From Adiantum capillus-veneris (lineage: Eukaryota > Streptophyta > Polypodiopsida > Polypodiales > Pteridaceae): DNA of 64,000 nt. Positions 32,560 through 44,690 of this stretch are shown in pieces. The stretch is from the NCBI GenBank assembly GCA_014529385.2, contig CM043963.1, positions 7,239,001 to 7,303,000 on the forward strand. Reading direction: 5' to 3'. The notes beneath the pieces are model-generated. The model did no database searches, was not told the origin of the DNA, and worked only from the letters and a program-made list of their open reading frames with translations. Within the stretch, counting starts at the first letter, position 1, and each line of letters begins with the position of its first letter. The translations under genes and the position numbers were made by a program.

Positions 32560-34510
32560 CTAGGCCTTGACGAGTGAGGCATCATCGATAAGATCTTGCA
32601 CCGTATCATCGTCTATCTCTAATTGCAAACATAACTCTGCCCCAACTCGTTCTGGCAGATTGTCTTCATCCATTGCATCTTCATCTACAAGTGTCAATTC
32701 TGGCTCGTCTGCATCATCCCTCGTATATCTGTCAGCTTCCTCTGCCATACCTTCGTCCATCTCATCTAATGTCACAGCAGTATGGACGTCGTCTAACTGA
32801 CTTTCCTCCAGGAGATCTTGCCCTTCAAATACTTGTTTATTTCTTCGAGCAACCTGAAACACAAACCACCATTGTTGCTCTCGAGGGTCCGGTACAAAGA
32901 CCACTTGCTCGCAATGTTCGGGGAGAGCAAATGTGTCGCTCGCATCTGTCCAAGTCTTTGTAGAATCTATTTGCACAAGTTTGTTTCCATCTCTACGTAC
33001 CGTTGTATTACGACCAGAAGTAATCACCTTGAACCACTTCACATCCAACAAAAACATCTCAAACCGCCTGAAGCTTACTTTCAGGATATCTGACACCAGA
33101 CCACAGTAATCAAGGTTGCTAGTGCTCTCATTCGTGTCTCTAGCAGTGGCCTCAATGGAGTTAGCCCTTGCGACTGCAATAGATTCCTCCCGTATCTCCT
33201 TGGAAGAGATCCACCGCACTAGCTCTGAAATCTTGTATATGGAGGTCCGCACTTCCTCCGTTAAACACCCCTTGATCGCAATTGGAAGAATGAATTGCAA
33301 GAACTTATGCCAGTGGTGCGATTTCAACCATGACAGTTGATCGTCACGCGTGAATGCTGTCTTGAGACATCGCATATATCCTGTTGGTGTCCTGAACTCT
33401 GAAATCACCCTTTTCACTTGTCGCTCTTCGTTTTTTAGCAATACCCATGGCGCTCTTGGAAGTTTTGTTTGACCAGCTGCATTGGTGAAATGCCACAGCT
33501 CTGGCATCTTTCCAACCGACTGCAAATCATCTCGTGAAGCTCGATTGTCTTTCATTCCCATGATTGTCTTCTAGAGGAGCTCTCCCACATTCTTGAATAT
33601 ATGCATTGGATCTAGCAAATGGTTAATTAGTAGATCACCCCAGTACGGCAACGTATGGAGAATGGACAAACGTTTCATTCCTGGAACAGGTTGCCCCTCA
33701 TGTTGCTCCCATCAGCGACACCACTCTTGTACATGCATAGGACGACATTCGACGCGACCAAGTTGGCCTTCGCGCAAGTGATGGCCATCTGGAAGATAAC
33801 GGTGGTGGCCTTGATAAATTGTCTTTCGAAGAGAGGTAGAATAGCGCACATCCAAAGACTGCCCGCAAATTGGACATGCATTGTATCCCGAAGTTGTTAG
33901 TCCTGCATATATCAAAGCATAAATCAGGCCAAGGCAAAGGGCTTGCGAATAGCGAGAATTTTGTAAATCAATAACCATTACCAGAAGCTTCTCCGTATCC
34001 TGGCCAATCATGCATAGTCCACATAAGAAGTCCATGGATCCTTGCACGCTGTTGTCCTACTGGTTCAACCGCATCTGCTATGTCGATCCCATGCCATAAC
34101 TCCTGGAGCTCGTCAACTAGTGGAGCTAGATAAACATCCATGTTTTTTGCCTTGAACTTACCAGGTACAATCAAGCTTAAAACCAAATGACCCTTCTTGA
34201 TAGCAAGCCACGGCGGGAGGTTGTAATTGATAAGACACACAGGCCAAGTGCTCCATGACGAGCTTCTCAATCCAAATGGATTGACTCCATCCATTGCCAT
34301 GCCCAAACGCAAATTGCGTGGTTCACTCTTAAAATGTGGCCAGGTATCTTCAATGTGCCTCCAAGCCTTCGAATCAGTGGGCACCCTAAATGTTGCATCA
34401 GTGGATCTATTCGTAGAATGCCACCGCATCAACTTTGCAATGGAACCACAACGAAACATGATTTTTATCCTAGGAATAATAGGGAAATGACGCAATACTT
34501 TAGCTGGCAC
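32560..34510 (-). pseudogene. CACTA TNP2-type transposase
   Basis: From 34,510 down, the minus strand reads KVLRHFPIIPRIKIMFRC, SIAKLMRWHS, RNLRLGMAMDGVNPFGLRSS, WPVCLINYNLPPWLAIKKGH, MDVYLAPLVDELQELW and LLMWTMHDWPGYGEASG, the classic TNP2 domain. A 79-bp GT-AG intron (33,903-33,981) joins in frame to LTTSGYNACPICG. Then DPMHIFKNVGELL is followed by a TAG near 33,574. An uninterrupted 333-codon frame (32,560-33,561) carries the DUF4218-type KSHHWHKFLQFILPIAIKG and DUF4216-type DVKWFKVITSGRNTTVRRDGN and LPEHCEQVVFVPDP parts and an acidic tail. Stops near 33,574 and 33,717 make this copy non-autonomous. Confidence 0.9.
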
Positions 34511-34575
34511 TGTCTCGCCAACTGCATCTTGTTTGTAGTTGATGACGTTGCCATCTACAATGATTATGAATGTTG

Positions 34576-34579
<4 letters not shown>

Positions 34580-34623
<44 letters not shown>
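34580..34623. repeat. (AT)n microsatellite, 44 bp
   Basis: Uninterrupted AT repeat just upstream of the TNP2 coding region. Confidence 0.96.
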
Positions 34624-34624
<1 letters not shown>

Positions 34625-35286
34625 TCCTCACAATGTAAACTACCTCGCATTCTCTAGTCTTGCCCAATCTCCATACACCTCAGTCCAGAGGTGTACGGAG
34701 ATCAGGACCACCGGGTCAAAATCTCGTCTTTAGTGGTCAAATCCTATATGGGTAGACACATACGTGCACTCCCAGGTGTACATGGCAATGCATGTAGCAG
34801 GCAAAACCCCTTTGCCTCTTTTAGTTCCATAGTTTCTTCTCTGTCTACGAGCCCACCTGCCTCCATTCCGAGGTAGCCTGTCAGAGAAAGCTTTACAATG
34901 CCGCACTTGATGAATCATATATTAAAGCATGACCATTTTTGTCATTTTTGTAATGTTCCGTCTGTTTGCAATTTTTTGCACAGGTTTTTCCAAGGATATT
35001 ATGCCCATCCTGGTGTTTTTTTCACCACATGCACAAGCCATGGAAGTTCTCAGCCCAATGAAAGTTTTCTACCTGATTGTAAACCGGACGGGGCCTCCAT
35101 GTCCAAGCCACAAGATAATGTGGAGATGGATGAGAACTTGAGAAAGATTCAGAAGCCTTGCATGGTTCTTGCTCAAAAAAGCGATCTCGATCTCTCTTTC
35201 TCTCTCGATCTCACTCTCGCTATCTCTCTTTCTCTCTCTATTTCCTTATTTTCCTATCTCTCTCTCTGTCTCGCTCTTCACTTCCC

Positions 35287-35290
<4 letters not shown>

Positions 35291-35362
<72 letters not shown>

Positions 35363-35390
35363 TCTCTTTCTCTATCTCTCTAGCTATTTC

Positions 35391-35445
<55 letters not shown>
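35291..35445. repeat. Compound (CT)n-(TA)n-(CT)n microsatellite
   Basis: CT 35,291-35,327, TA 35,327-35,359, CT 35,395-35,443. Imperfect CT sequence extends upstream to about 35,190. Confidence 0.95.
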
Positions 35446-35446
<1 letters not shown>

Positions 35447-35899
35447 CTCTACTTCTCTATCTCTCTACTGATCGAATGAGCGACTAAGCTAGGGAGATCT
35501 AGACGTCCACGACTGCGGAGGACTACACAACATTGACAGAGCCTGCATCAGAGGATCTAGCTAGGTCACTTTGGCTCGACATGCATAACGCCCGGTCAGA
35601 CTACTGACCATGGAGGAGATTGATGAGATCCGCCAGCGACAGCTGCTGGATCTCCTATGATCTACCTATCCCAGCTAGCTGGTTTAGCCGTTTAGTCCAT
35701 ACCCAGTAGTCTAGGATTCCATAATATTTTATTTTGTCATCTTCTTACTCTGACTTTGTATCAGATCCATCACATTGTAACTTTCTTGTCTCATGTCTCA
35801 TAGGTCACTTTGGCCTTTCGAAGACGTTAATATAACATTTCATTTCATTTCTCTCTTTAATTATTTTTCTTTAATTTTAATTTCCTAAGCATACATTAA

Positions 35900-35902
<3 letters not shown>

Positions 35903-35971
<69 letters not shown>

Positions 35972-35994
35972 ATTACCTACACACACACACACAC

Positions 35995-36054
<60 letters not shown>

Positions 36055-36073
36055 TACACACACACACACACAC
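35903..36073. repeat. Compound (CT)n-(CA)n-(CT)n-(CA)n microsatellite
   Basis: CT 35,903-35,969, CA 35,979-35,995, CT 35,998-36,050 and CA 36,056-36,073. The CT-CA pair is repeated twice with the junction tacacacaca, suggesting duplication of the compound unit. It lies within the CACTA element near its right end. Confidence 0.95.
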
Positions 36074-36349
36074 GATGTAGAGAGAGAGAGAGGGGTTGGG
36101 GGGGGCATAATATCTGCGCAGCAGGTGGAGGCCAAGATTTGAGCAGAGCACAGGCGAAAATGGCCCCTGCTGCTCGCGGGTTTCACTTTTTTCTCCCAAA
36201 TTTTTTTGCGTCGCTATACACGTCGATATACGCATGGGAAATAAAGCCTTTCCACATGTATATCGACGCACATCGTGACGCGTGTATCGACGCCCGCTAA
36301 TTTCGTCGATATACGCGCGTCGATATCTCCATGTAGTGTTGTAGTGCTT

Positions 36350-36640
36350 GTAGTGCATAGCCAGTGGATAGCTGGGATGCAATCCATCTCATGTCGCACA
36401 TTAGAACATTGTTGGCATATTGAGCATGTCTCCACAAACTGAGCCACATCTTTATACATTTATTTCCACTAGTAATGATCCTTAATCTTGACAAAAGTTG
36501 CCCAGCCCCTCTGTGTCCAGCCCATGAACTTTCATGAAACTCTTGGATAACCTGCTGTTGAGTTATTTTATAAAAAACAACCCATTGCGGCACCCCTCTA
36601 GAGCGTTTTGGTTGCTTCCATAAATCAAAAAGTAGCTTCT
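36350..36640 (-). pseudogene. G2 Ty3/Gypsy integrase zinc-binding part
   Basis: The minus strand reads VIQEFHESSWAGHRGAGQLLSRLRI and, in a shifted frame, ETCSICQQC: H-x6-H and C-x2-C of the H2C2 module. The C-terminal continuation is on the other side of the CACTA insertion. Confidence 0.8.
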
Positions 36641-36745
36641 GGTCTTTTTATACTCTTGATCCATCTACCCTTCATGCTTATTAAGAGTGCTAAGGTAGCA
36701 ACTGATCAAAAACCATTCTCCATCATAGAACTCCTCAAAAAATAC

Positions 36746-37255
36746 CTAAAAAATATGAGCAATATTTCCACAATTTTCATGTAGATAAGAAGACATATAG
36801 AACTTCAAGCCAACGTCATCACTTGTGGTCAGCATCTCTTCTTCATCTTCAAACCTAGCTCTTGATAGCATATTTGCAATAGGATTATCTCTACTCGCAA
36901 TATGACAAAATTCAGGGTTAAGTGACTTAATATAGGCTATCCATTGCAAGATAGAAACATCTGGAGTAGAGCAATTTGCAATCATCCCTATCAATGGCAA
37001 GAAATCTGTCTCTACCACGATTGCAGCTTCAATAAAGTATTCTTTATCAGACCTTAGAGCAGTAGCAACACCCCAAAGTTCTCTCTTAACCTGTGGATAG
37101 CCTCTTTGGCAAGCATTGAGCACTTTTTCTCCAAATCGAACCGCATACCTGTGCCCTTCATCATCATCTTGACCTATAGCCCACCCATAACCTATTGGGC
37201 TAGTGTCAACTATTAAAATTACTGGCCTTTCGCATTTGTAGGCGCCTTTCCTCAA
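36746..37255 (-). pseudogene. G2 Ty3/Gypsy RNase H
   Basis: A 169-codon frame with VILIVDTSPIGYGWAIGQ (first catalytic Asp), YPQVKRELWGVATAL (catalytic Glu), VVETDFLPLIGM (second Asp) and HIASRDNPIANMLSRA (last Asp region). All four acidic residues are visible, so this domain is the best preserved of the G2 copy. Confidence 0.85.
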
Positions 37256-37287
37256 GGTCAGAGACTCAAGAAGGCATCTTCTTTAAT

Positions 37288-37945
37288 TTATTGAGAGCCT
37301 ATGTGTGAACTTCTTCCCAAAAACAAATCTTTTATCAACAGTTGATAAAGCACTTCTGCAACATGAGCAAAATGTGGCAGCCAAATAAGATAGAATACAC
37401 ATGCACCCAAAAACCAACAAACTTCAGTAATCGAAGAGCATGTTTCCTTCATCTTTTGAATAGATTCAACTTTAGCTAGACTTGGCCTTCTACCTTTTCG
37501 ACTGCATATATGCCCCACAATTAGAACCTCTTTAGCACCAAAAGTTGATTTTTCCCCTCAAAGTGTTAAGTTAACTTCTCCAAGCCTATATAAAATAGCA
37601 TCACAGTTAGCAATATGTTGAGAAACAAACTGTTGGCACCCCCTCTGATCTTTTACCTCATCTTTTGAGCCTTCCTCATAGTCTTTAATTGGTAGATCAT
37701 CAATGAAAGGCATAGTAACATGAGGGATAAAGTCCCTTAATACCTTATTCATGCCGTTCATCATATGAGCTACAGAATTAGGAGCACCCTGTGGCAGAGT
37801 GCACATCCTTACCAACCCGAGAGGTGTACACAACATCATAGTAAGATCCCTGCCCTCCAAAGCTAACTAAAATTGATTATGTCCAGAGTAAAGATCACCC
37901 ATAGAGTAAATTGATCTACCTGCAAAGGCCTCAACAAATGTTTGA
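37288..37945 (-). pseudogene. G2 Ty3/Gypsy reverse transcriptase, C-terminal two thirds
   Basis: The minus strand reads FVEAFAGRSIYSMGDLYSGHNQF, a stop, then EGRDLTMMLCTPLGLVRMCTLPQGAPNSVAHMMNGMNKVL, MPFIDDLPI (the catalytic x-x-DD box), and after a shift GHICSRKGRRPSLAKVESIQ and VCWFLGAC. The RT is cut at about 37,945 where element 1 begins; the missing N-terminal part and gag are not in the window. Confidence 0.85.
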
Positions 37946-37949
37946 GGAC

Positions 37950-38603
37950 AGATCGAACGGGTGCCCAATTGGTCGGACACGTAGCTGGACACCACATTTA
38001 TAGTCTATTATTTTGCCGAGCTAGTGTAGTACTCAGTTTTCAAATCTGAACCTTGCATTGTGTTCCTCTCTCTTTGCTCTTCAATTCAACTGTAAGCATG
38101 GTCAGTTTTATTGTGGTTCACGACTATGTGTCTGTGAGCTGTAGTTGTAGGTTTGAGTGCTTAAATAAATGTTTATAGTCGTTTTCACCATAGGAGAGTG
38201 TTCCTAGACCATAGAGAAACCTTTCTGGATAGTTCTGTTGCAATTATCAGGACCTTTTTCATGATGGATCGTGATTCTGGTACCTTGTCATATTGTGACC
38301 AGGCTTGCTAGGATAGTGTCCCTAGGTGTCTTAGACCTCCTCCTAAAGTTTTGTTGCATTTTGAGTCCATTCGAAATGGCGTGATGACCTATAGTTGTGA
38401 GAAAGGACATAGGAAGATTTCCCTGATCATTGAGTGTTGGTTTGCTCGTCGAGTTAGTGTGTTTGCTTGTTAAGGTTCACTTCTTGAGATTGACGATCTC
38501 AAAGAGTCTCCCAACCCCATTCGAGTCACTTTCCCTGAGTATTGACATTATGTTAGTGCAAGAAATCTATGCCACAAACGTCCGTCACACCGACCCGCTA
38601 ACA
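37950..38603 (+). mobile_element. 5' LTR of element 1 (left boundary approximate)
   Basis: The right end is fixed by the tRNA primer site that follows at 38,605. The left end lies near the break of the G2 RT at 37,945-37,980. The sequence does not resemble LTR A, B or C, and no second copy is in the window, so the 3' LTR of element 1 (LTR B) is of another family. Confidence 0.55.
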
Positions 38604-38604
38604 T

Positions 38605-38622
38605 TGGCGCCGTTGTCGGGGA
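38605..38622 (+). other. Primer binding site of element 1 (tRNA-Asp)
   Basis: tggcgccgttgtcgggga is complementary to the 3' end of plant tRNA-Asp (one mismatch), two bases after the LTR end. This is the usual primer of several plant Ty3/Gypsy lineages, including Athila-like ones. Confidence 0.88.
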
Positions 38623-39145
38623 TATGATCCTTAGATGGTGAGTGACCTAGTGCGTATTTAGAGCGTTCTTTTCTAAGATTTGTCTCTCCATTCCATTTAC
38701 ACTTTAGCAGTGAAGCAGCTAGACACGGGGTTTAGTGCTTGATAGAATCTAGAAGGTGAGCACTTGCTAGATCTATTCTTGAGAAGTAAAGAGGGTTGTG
38801 AGTGAGATAGCCAAAAGCATTTCATTCTTTGATTTTCTCTATGCTTTTAGAGTGCTGTTACATTTTCCGTTTTGACTTTATCTTGTACCGTTCTGTTTGT
38901 TTTTGTTGCATGTTTCATTTGAGTACTTAGGAGTAGGGTAAGTAGAAACTACCACCATCAAATCGGGCTAAAAGATTGGAAAAAAGAGGAAGTGAAAACC
39001 ATATTTTGGCCGAAATGACCATAATTTTGAAATTATGAAATGGTAGAGAGCTCAAAAGTGATTCAAATTAAAAAATTTGTGGATCAAAGGCGTCAACATA
39101 CTCTCTAGAAGCAATCTGGAAAGTTTGGCTAGATTCGGTGGAGGA

Positions 39146-40913
39146 ACATGGATTGCGATCCATGTACCCCAGAGACCATTTTAAGGCAAAAATCACATCA
39201 AAATTGACTGTTAGGGCAAAAACAACAAAACAGGCATTGCAGAGATAAAATTGGACAAATCTTATGATTTTGGGACCCAAATTCAAAAAGGGGTGAGATT
39301 TGGCATCTACAGGGGATAGAGAACTTGCAGAACAAAATTCAGGAAAAAATGCTGCCAAACATGGATCGCGATCCATGTATATTTTTGAAATTTTGGGTTG
39401 ATATTTGACAAATACATCCCTGATAACTAGTGGAACAACTTTGCCAAAAGGGACAATGTCAAAAAATTGAAAAAAGTGCTAGAGCCAAATACAGAAACTA
39501 GTCAAAAACCGCAGGACAGACATAAAAACTTTCTTTTGAATGACAAAAACTAGTTCGAATCCAAAACTTTTAATACCATAGCATCTAGTAAACATGCTAA
39601 TTCTAATGGTACCAAGAAATGTCAGTTTGGCTTCCAAACATGGATCGTGATCCATGTACCTCATGAAAAAATTCTAAAATTTTTTGGTTGAGATTTGAGG
39701 AGTAGGTAGCTGGTACCATTTGGAACAACTTTCCTAAAAGAACCATATGCAAAAAAGTTGTAAAAATTGGTCAGAAGAGCCAAAAACAGTTCATTGTCAA
39801 AACTGTCACAACAGACTGTAGTTGGTAGGGCAAAACTGATCCATATTCAAAAAGATTTGTGGAGCAAGCTACAAACATCATAAGCTATCAGTATACCAAA
39901 AATTCAGATCTAAAAGTGGTGGAACATGGATAGCAATCCATGTACCTCTGAGGAATTTTTGGACAGAAACTTTTCCAGCCTATAGCAGAGACCATTGTGA
40001 ACAAAAGTACCCAAAGAAATTTTGTCAAAAAAAGTTCAAAAAGTAATCAAAAATGCCATAAATTGTTCAAGGTGAAAACCCTAAAACAGACCTGTGAATT
40101 GACTTTTTCCTGACCTAAAGTGATCCAAATCACACAAAAACCATGTAGTAGGGATTATAAGACCAAGGAGAAGAAGCTGTGTGCCAAGTTTCAGTACATT
40201 CTGACACATAGGTACATGGAGCGCAATCCATGTTCCTTTGTCACAGACTGATACCAAACTTGCACCATAGCTAGAGCACATTACAAGGAGTCTAGTGGTC
40301 TTTTCAAAACTGAATTTGGATACCAAAAATCAAACCAAAAGCCCAGAACTGCCAAGTACTCTGACAAAGTGTCAGAACTGACCTAACTTTCAATCGAGAG
40401 GTCCATTTTCAAAAAAATTGATACCATAGGACCTACTAATCATGTTGAATTTGATGGTACCAAAAAAAGTCAAATTGGGCTCCAAACATGGATCGCGATC
40501 CATGTACCCATACTGACAGCTTGACCTAGAATTTTCCAGATTAGTAGGGCACACATAAGGAACATATGCCCAAGTCCAATTTTTGAAAAAAATGAGCAAA
40601 TTTGGGTCAAAAGGGAGCAAAACAGATGACAGAAAGAAAAACGTTGTGTACACCTAGTGTTGGCTATTTGACCTATCAAACCAAGTACAAATCCAAAAAG
40701 ATTTGAGATTTACCTCGTGGACATAGTCAGGAACAAACTCCAAAGAGATCAAGTCCATATGTGGTTGAACATGGATCGCGATCCATGTAGCTCCACCTCA
40801 GAATTTGCTAAAAATTGGTATATAGCTTGCATATGACCTTGTCTACACACAGTCAAAATTTGGAAAAATTTGGAGAATTTTTTTTTGACACGAACATGGA
40901 TCGTGATCCATGT
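39146..40913. repeat. Leader array of ACATGGATCGCGATCCATGT palindromes, element 1
   Basis: Eight copies of the 20-bp palindrome, perfect or with one to three changes, start at 39146, 39359, 39638, 39924, 40214, 40486, 40769 and 40894. Spacings are 213, 279, 286, 290, 272, 283 and 125 bp. The DNA between copies is only weakly alike (recurrent gtaccataaaa-type and caaaaatttg pieces). No ORF is credible from 38.7 to 41.3 kb. Confidence 0.92.
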
Positions 40914-41328
40914 ACCTCAGCATAGTGGGGGCATCTGACTTGATGATCTTGTAGACATACTTGAGGATATCCCAAATCTCAAGTTTGAGCTAAGATACGA
41001 GCCAAAGTTCCTGTGTTCTGGTCCTGAGACTGCTTTGAGTGTTCAAGTGCGGTTCACTAAAAGTGCTCTAACTTTTGATAGACAAGTCCAAATTGAGTAA
41101 GGTATAGCCAGGAAGAAAGCTTGCGGGAAATAGCACACACCTAGGAATTTTACTAGGTCTTCTAAATCCAAACTTTTAGGATACCCCAAGATCAGTTTTT
41201 TCCAGAGACAAAAAATCACAAATTCCTGACTTTTGAGACACCTTACCAGGGGCAAAAAGGGATAAGTTGCACCAAGCCAAAGTGAGCTTGTCAAGTACTA
41301 TCTTGAGAGTTTTGACTGAGCCTTAACC

Positions 41329-41739
41329 ATGACAAATCATTCACCACCAGGGTTCTCTACTCCACTTAGAGACATGAAAAACGCTACAATGCCAACAACA
41401 ATGGGATTGGGAGAATACGTAGAGGACAGGCATCCTCTGATCAACAAACCAAACATGAGATTCATCAAAGCTAATGAATCCATGAGAGTGCTTCCAGATT
41501 ACGCACATGAGGGATTGTATACGTTCACAAATGGAGATCCATATATCTTCTACAAGTGTGTAGAGCCCTATGCTAGAGAGTTGACCACCCGTAAGAACCT
41601 CTATGCATTTACGTATATGAATGCCAACGGAGTGCAAGTTTTGATGGTAGATAAGTATGGACGTGAGTACAAACTTGTTGATCCAATTAACCTAGAGAGA
41701 TATACGTACAAGGGTACTATGATCTCTACTTACTTTTAG
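41329..41739 (+). CDS. Element 1 first ORF, unknown N-terminal Gag-associated protein
   Basis: 137 codons starting MTNHSPPGFSTPL, with PDYAHEGLYTFTNGDPYIFYKC and YGREYKLVDPINLERYTYKGTM. No known domain. It lies just upstream of the gag domain, as does 50,894-51,208 in element 2, and both are dominated by Tyr/Lys/Asp segments. It is the intact N-terminal part of a gag-region reading. Confidence 0.5.
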   Translation: MTNHSPPGFSTPLRDMKNATMPTTMGLGEYVEDRHPLINKPNMRFIKANESMRVLPDYAHEGLYTFTNGDPYIFYKCVEPYARELTTRKNLYAFTYMNANGVQVLMVDKYGREYKLVDPINLERYTYKGTMISTYF

Positions 41740-43425
41740 ACAATAACAATGCAAGAGTACATATCAGAGATGATTCCACCGAGATTCTTTCCAAAACAAG
41801 ACAATATCACGAGATAAATCTTTTCACGACACCACGAACCACAATGATTAAGACCATATCAAGTGGCTCAATGTGTCAAGACAAAGTACAATGGGTCAGG
41901 GGATCCATATGCTCATGTCTCTCTCTTCAAACAAGTTTTGAGAGCTGAACAGATTGTAGATTTCCATACTCAGTATGAGGGATTTGGGTTAACATTGGAA
42001 GAAACAGCCTTGACTTGGTTCCAACCACTAAATAGAGATGATTTTCTCAACATAGCATAACTCTTACAAGAGTTTGTGGAGGAGTTCTTGAAACGGGGAA
42101 TCAAACATAGTACGGTGTCACAAATCTACGCTTTCAAGCAAAAAGTGAACGAGAAAGTGAAGGAAGCTTTGCTTCGCTTCAAATAGTACATAGACAGATG
42201 TCTTGTGAGAGAGCTACCACAAGATGAGAGGCTATCAGTTCTCTTCATTGAGGGCTTTAAAAAATGAAACTCTCCAAAAGGACCTACATTTGAAAGGATG
42301 CACAATGTTTGAGCAAGTCGCTAGAGAAGCTCTATATCTAGTTGACAATTGCAAGGCCTACGGAGAGGTGACTGAAGATACAGACACACAACTAGTAGTG
42401 CCTCATCTCCAAAGAGCAAACCCACAACAAAGAGAGATGTTAAAACTCCTTGGGAACCAATCATTGAACAAGTGGTTGAGGGGGTAATTAGAACAATAAA
42501 CCAAGGCTACAAACAAAACCTAGATGTATGGCAACCTCAACTGAGGATATGTAATACTTGAGGAGGGGATCATCCCACTCCATGGTGTATCACTCAACCG
42601 AAGACACAACAAATGTTAGGGTACCAACTGCATCTTTTGAACTATGGGAGAGTGATAGTCAACTACACTCAACCAATGTATACGCCGCAACCCATGAAAA
42701 ACCAGTACTCCATGGATGCGAATATGCTCATGTTCATAGCCAATCAGGAGTATGGTTCAAAGAACATCCTTACCAGACCAAAACAACCATTGGCTAGATC
42801 ACCATCTATGAAACAAGAAGGACCATGCTATGAGTGTGGAGGTGATCATTAGGCACGAATTTGTCTAAACAAGGGTCCACAAATAGAATTATTTGTATTC
42901 TGTGATTGTTGTGGGATAGACCATCTACGCCAACACTGTGCTAAAAATCCAGGGAAAGCAACAATGAACATTGTAGGCATAATTCCTTCTTCAAGCATAT
43001 CCGAGGTAGAACCCGCCATTCCTTTAAACGTGATGACTCGAGTTCAAGCTCAAGAAGCTGCCAAAACCAAACCAATTGAAGAAGCCTCATTGCCTGCTCA
43101 AACAAAAATTGAGAACATATTGGTGAGAACCTTCGGAAGAAGATCATGGAAAGCCAAACGAGACAAAATGAGAACCTTCGGAAGAAGATCATGGAAAGCC
43201 AAACGAGACAAAATGAAAGCGAAGAGGCTGAAGGAGAGTGGAAACTAAGTTGAATCAAACAAGAGAGCATCTTAGACAAGAGCAAGAAAGGAACAAAAAC
43301 GCAAAGGGACCTAAAGCATCAAAGACTAACTCGGGAGGTTCAGTCTTGGTCGACAAAGTCTTTGAACCTTTGGATGCGATCTTGAAAGCTTATGATGCTA
43401 GGTTAAAGACCAACCAAACCTAGGA
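41740..43425 (+). pseudogene. Element 1 gag domain and C-terminal part, broken
   Basis: The gag domain begins FQVAQCVKTKYNGSGDPYAHVSLFKQVLRAEQ..TLEETALTWFQ and continues through KRGIKHSTVSQIYAFKQKVNEKVKEALLRFK, with stops at 42,058 and 42,186. A Cys/His box CYECGGDH is near 42,830. The 45-bp unit encoding RTFGRRSWKAKRDKM is repeated in tandem (43,125-43,169 and 43,170-43,214). The downstream linker SVLVDKVFEPLDAILKAYDARLKTNQT follows. It is orthologous to the G1 gag. Confidence 0.78.
43125..43214 (+). repeat. 45-bp in-frame tandem duplication in gag
   Basis: Two identical 45-bp units, 15 codons each, encode a strongly basic segment. Identity suggests a recent event. Confidence 0.93.
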
Positions 43426-43727
43426 GGATAGATGGCTAACGTATCCTCACCCAAGGTATGAAAAAGAGAGGTTGAAAATGTGCAAGGAGCTCATCCAAAA
43501 GGCCCAAGCTCTTATGGAATCACAATGTTCGAGATGCTCCAAAAATGGAGGTGCTAATCTGCGATAAAGTCCAAGAATTGGAGAGCCAGGGTATTGTAAA
43601 GAGAGACCAGGAAGATTCGAGAGTTGAGGCACCTTTAGATACAAGGGAAGTAGCCAATACCACAGATGGGGTGGGCTCACAAGTAGTGATGCCTATTCTG
43701 GACGTAGAAGAACCATGACCACAATCC

Positions 43728-44690
43728 TTGTGGGAATCGATCAGAAACCAAAAAGATGGTAATGCAGCTTTACACTCAGCACCTATCCCTGAGATAAACA
43801 AGGATCATAATTTTTTTCCAGGGGATATAAGATCTCTATATGGGGATGTTGGTTTTGTTGCATCTGAAGAGAGAAAACCACATTCTCTAAAGACTTTGCC
43901 ATCTTTCATAGGAGAACTTGAAACAAAATTGGAGGTTAAAATGGTACCTTCTCAGTGGAAAGCCACACCAAAAATGATGGATACCAAGAGCTTGCATGCA
44001 TTGATGTCTTCTCCTATACAATGCACACTTTATCTCTCAGAGCTACTAAAAATTAGACCGCATCTATGGGTTCAAATGGGCAAACATCTGGAAAATATGG
44101 GGTTAAAAATCCCTTCACATGACCAGCTTGTGAACAAAAACATGGATGACACCTTCCCTAATAATCCAGAGACAAAGCTAGTACCAGTAAATAAGGTGGG
44201 TGACTACCGGGAAGAAGAAGAAGGAAACACCACCTTACCACTTGAGTACAAAGGAGTAAAGACGGTTGCTATATTAGATAGTGGGACAGGAATAGCCATT
44301 GCAACCAAAGAGATATGGAAAAAAATGGGGAAAGCCTGCTCTTACGAAAAATCGAAAGAAACTACAATTAGCGGATGGATACATGGAGAAACCAATTGGA
44401 ATAGTAGAACAAATCATTGTATCCTCGTGTGGCATAGAGTATGAGCACACCTTTTCCATAATGAATTTTGACAAGAGCAGCAACTTTGACATCATATTGG
44501 GCAGACCATTCATGCATCAGCTCAAAATGGTACAAAACGGGAGCTATGACTATATCTACCTGAGACGCAAAGAGGTCACTACAAAAATTAGTGTCAAAGA
44601 TCATAGTTATAGAGATGTAGAGCAAACCCGGAGGGAAGAATTAAACTCCACAACTCATTTCGAAAGCAAAATGCATATTTGAATGTACAG
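43728..44690 (+). pseudogene. Element 1 aspartic protease (PR1)
   Basis: One frame (43,728-44,444) carries the conserved pre-protease segment MMDTKSLHALMSSPIQCTLYLSELLKIRPHLW and then VKTVAILDSGTGIAIATKEIW, with the retropepsin D-S-G triad and flanking hydrophobics. After a frameshift near 44,340 the reading continues in 44,299-44,682 with KLQLADGYMEKPIGIVEQIIV and NFDIILGRPFMHQLKMV, the C-terminal ILG-x-PF motif. It is matched by the G1 protease at 5.7-6.15 kb. Only the frameshift separates the two halves. Confidence 0.82.

Larger units (their letters stand above)
30498..36349 (-). mobile_element. CACTA (En/Spm) DNA transposon with CTT target duplication
   Basis: The element is 30,501-36,346 (5.85 kb). 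Terminal repeats are tactacaaca at the left and, read inward on the minus strand, cactacaaca at the right. ctt flanks it at 30,498-30,500 and 36,347-36,349, a 3-bp duplication as expected for CACTA. Removing the element and one ctt copy restores the integrase reading of the host Gypsy copy, which confirms both ends. Subterminal zones hold repeated cgtcgatata and gtcgctat motifs in both orientations. Inside are a TNP2-type gene and a second, TNPA-like ORF, both on the minus strand and both broken. Confidence 0.93.

Noticed and set aside
39146-40913. CRISPR-like array from the evenly spaced 20-bp repeats
   Set aside because: Spacing of about 280 bp, plant retroelement setting and no cas genes.
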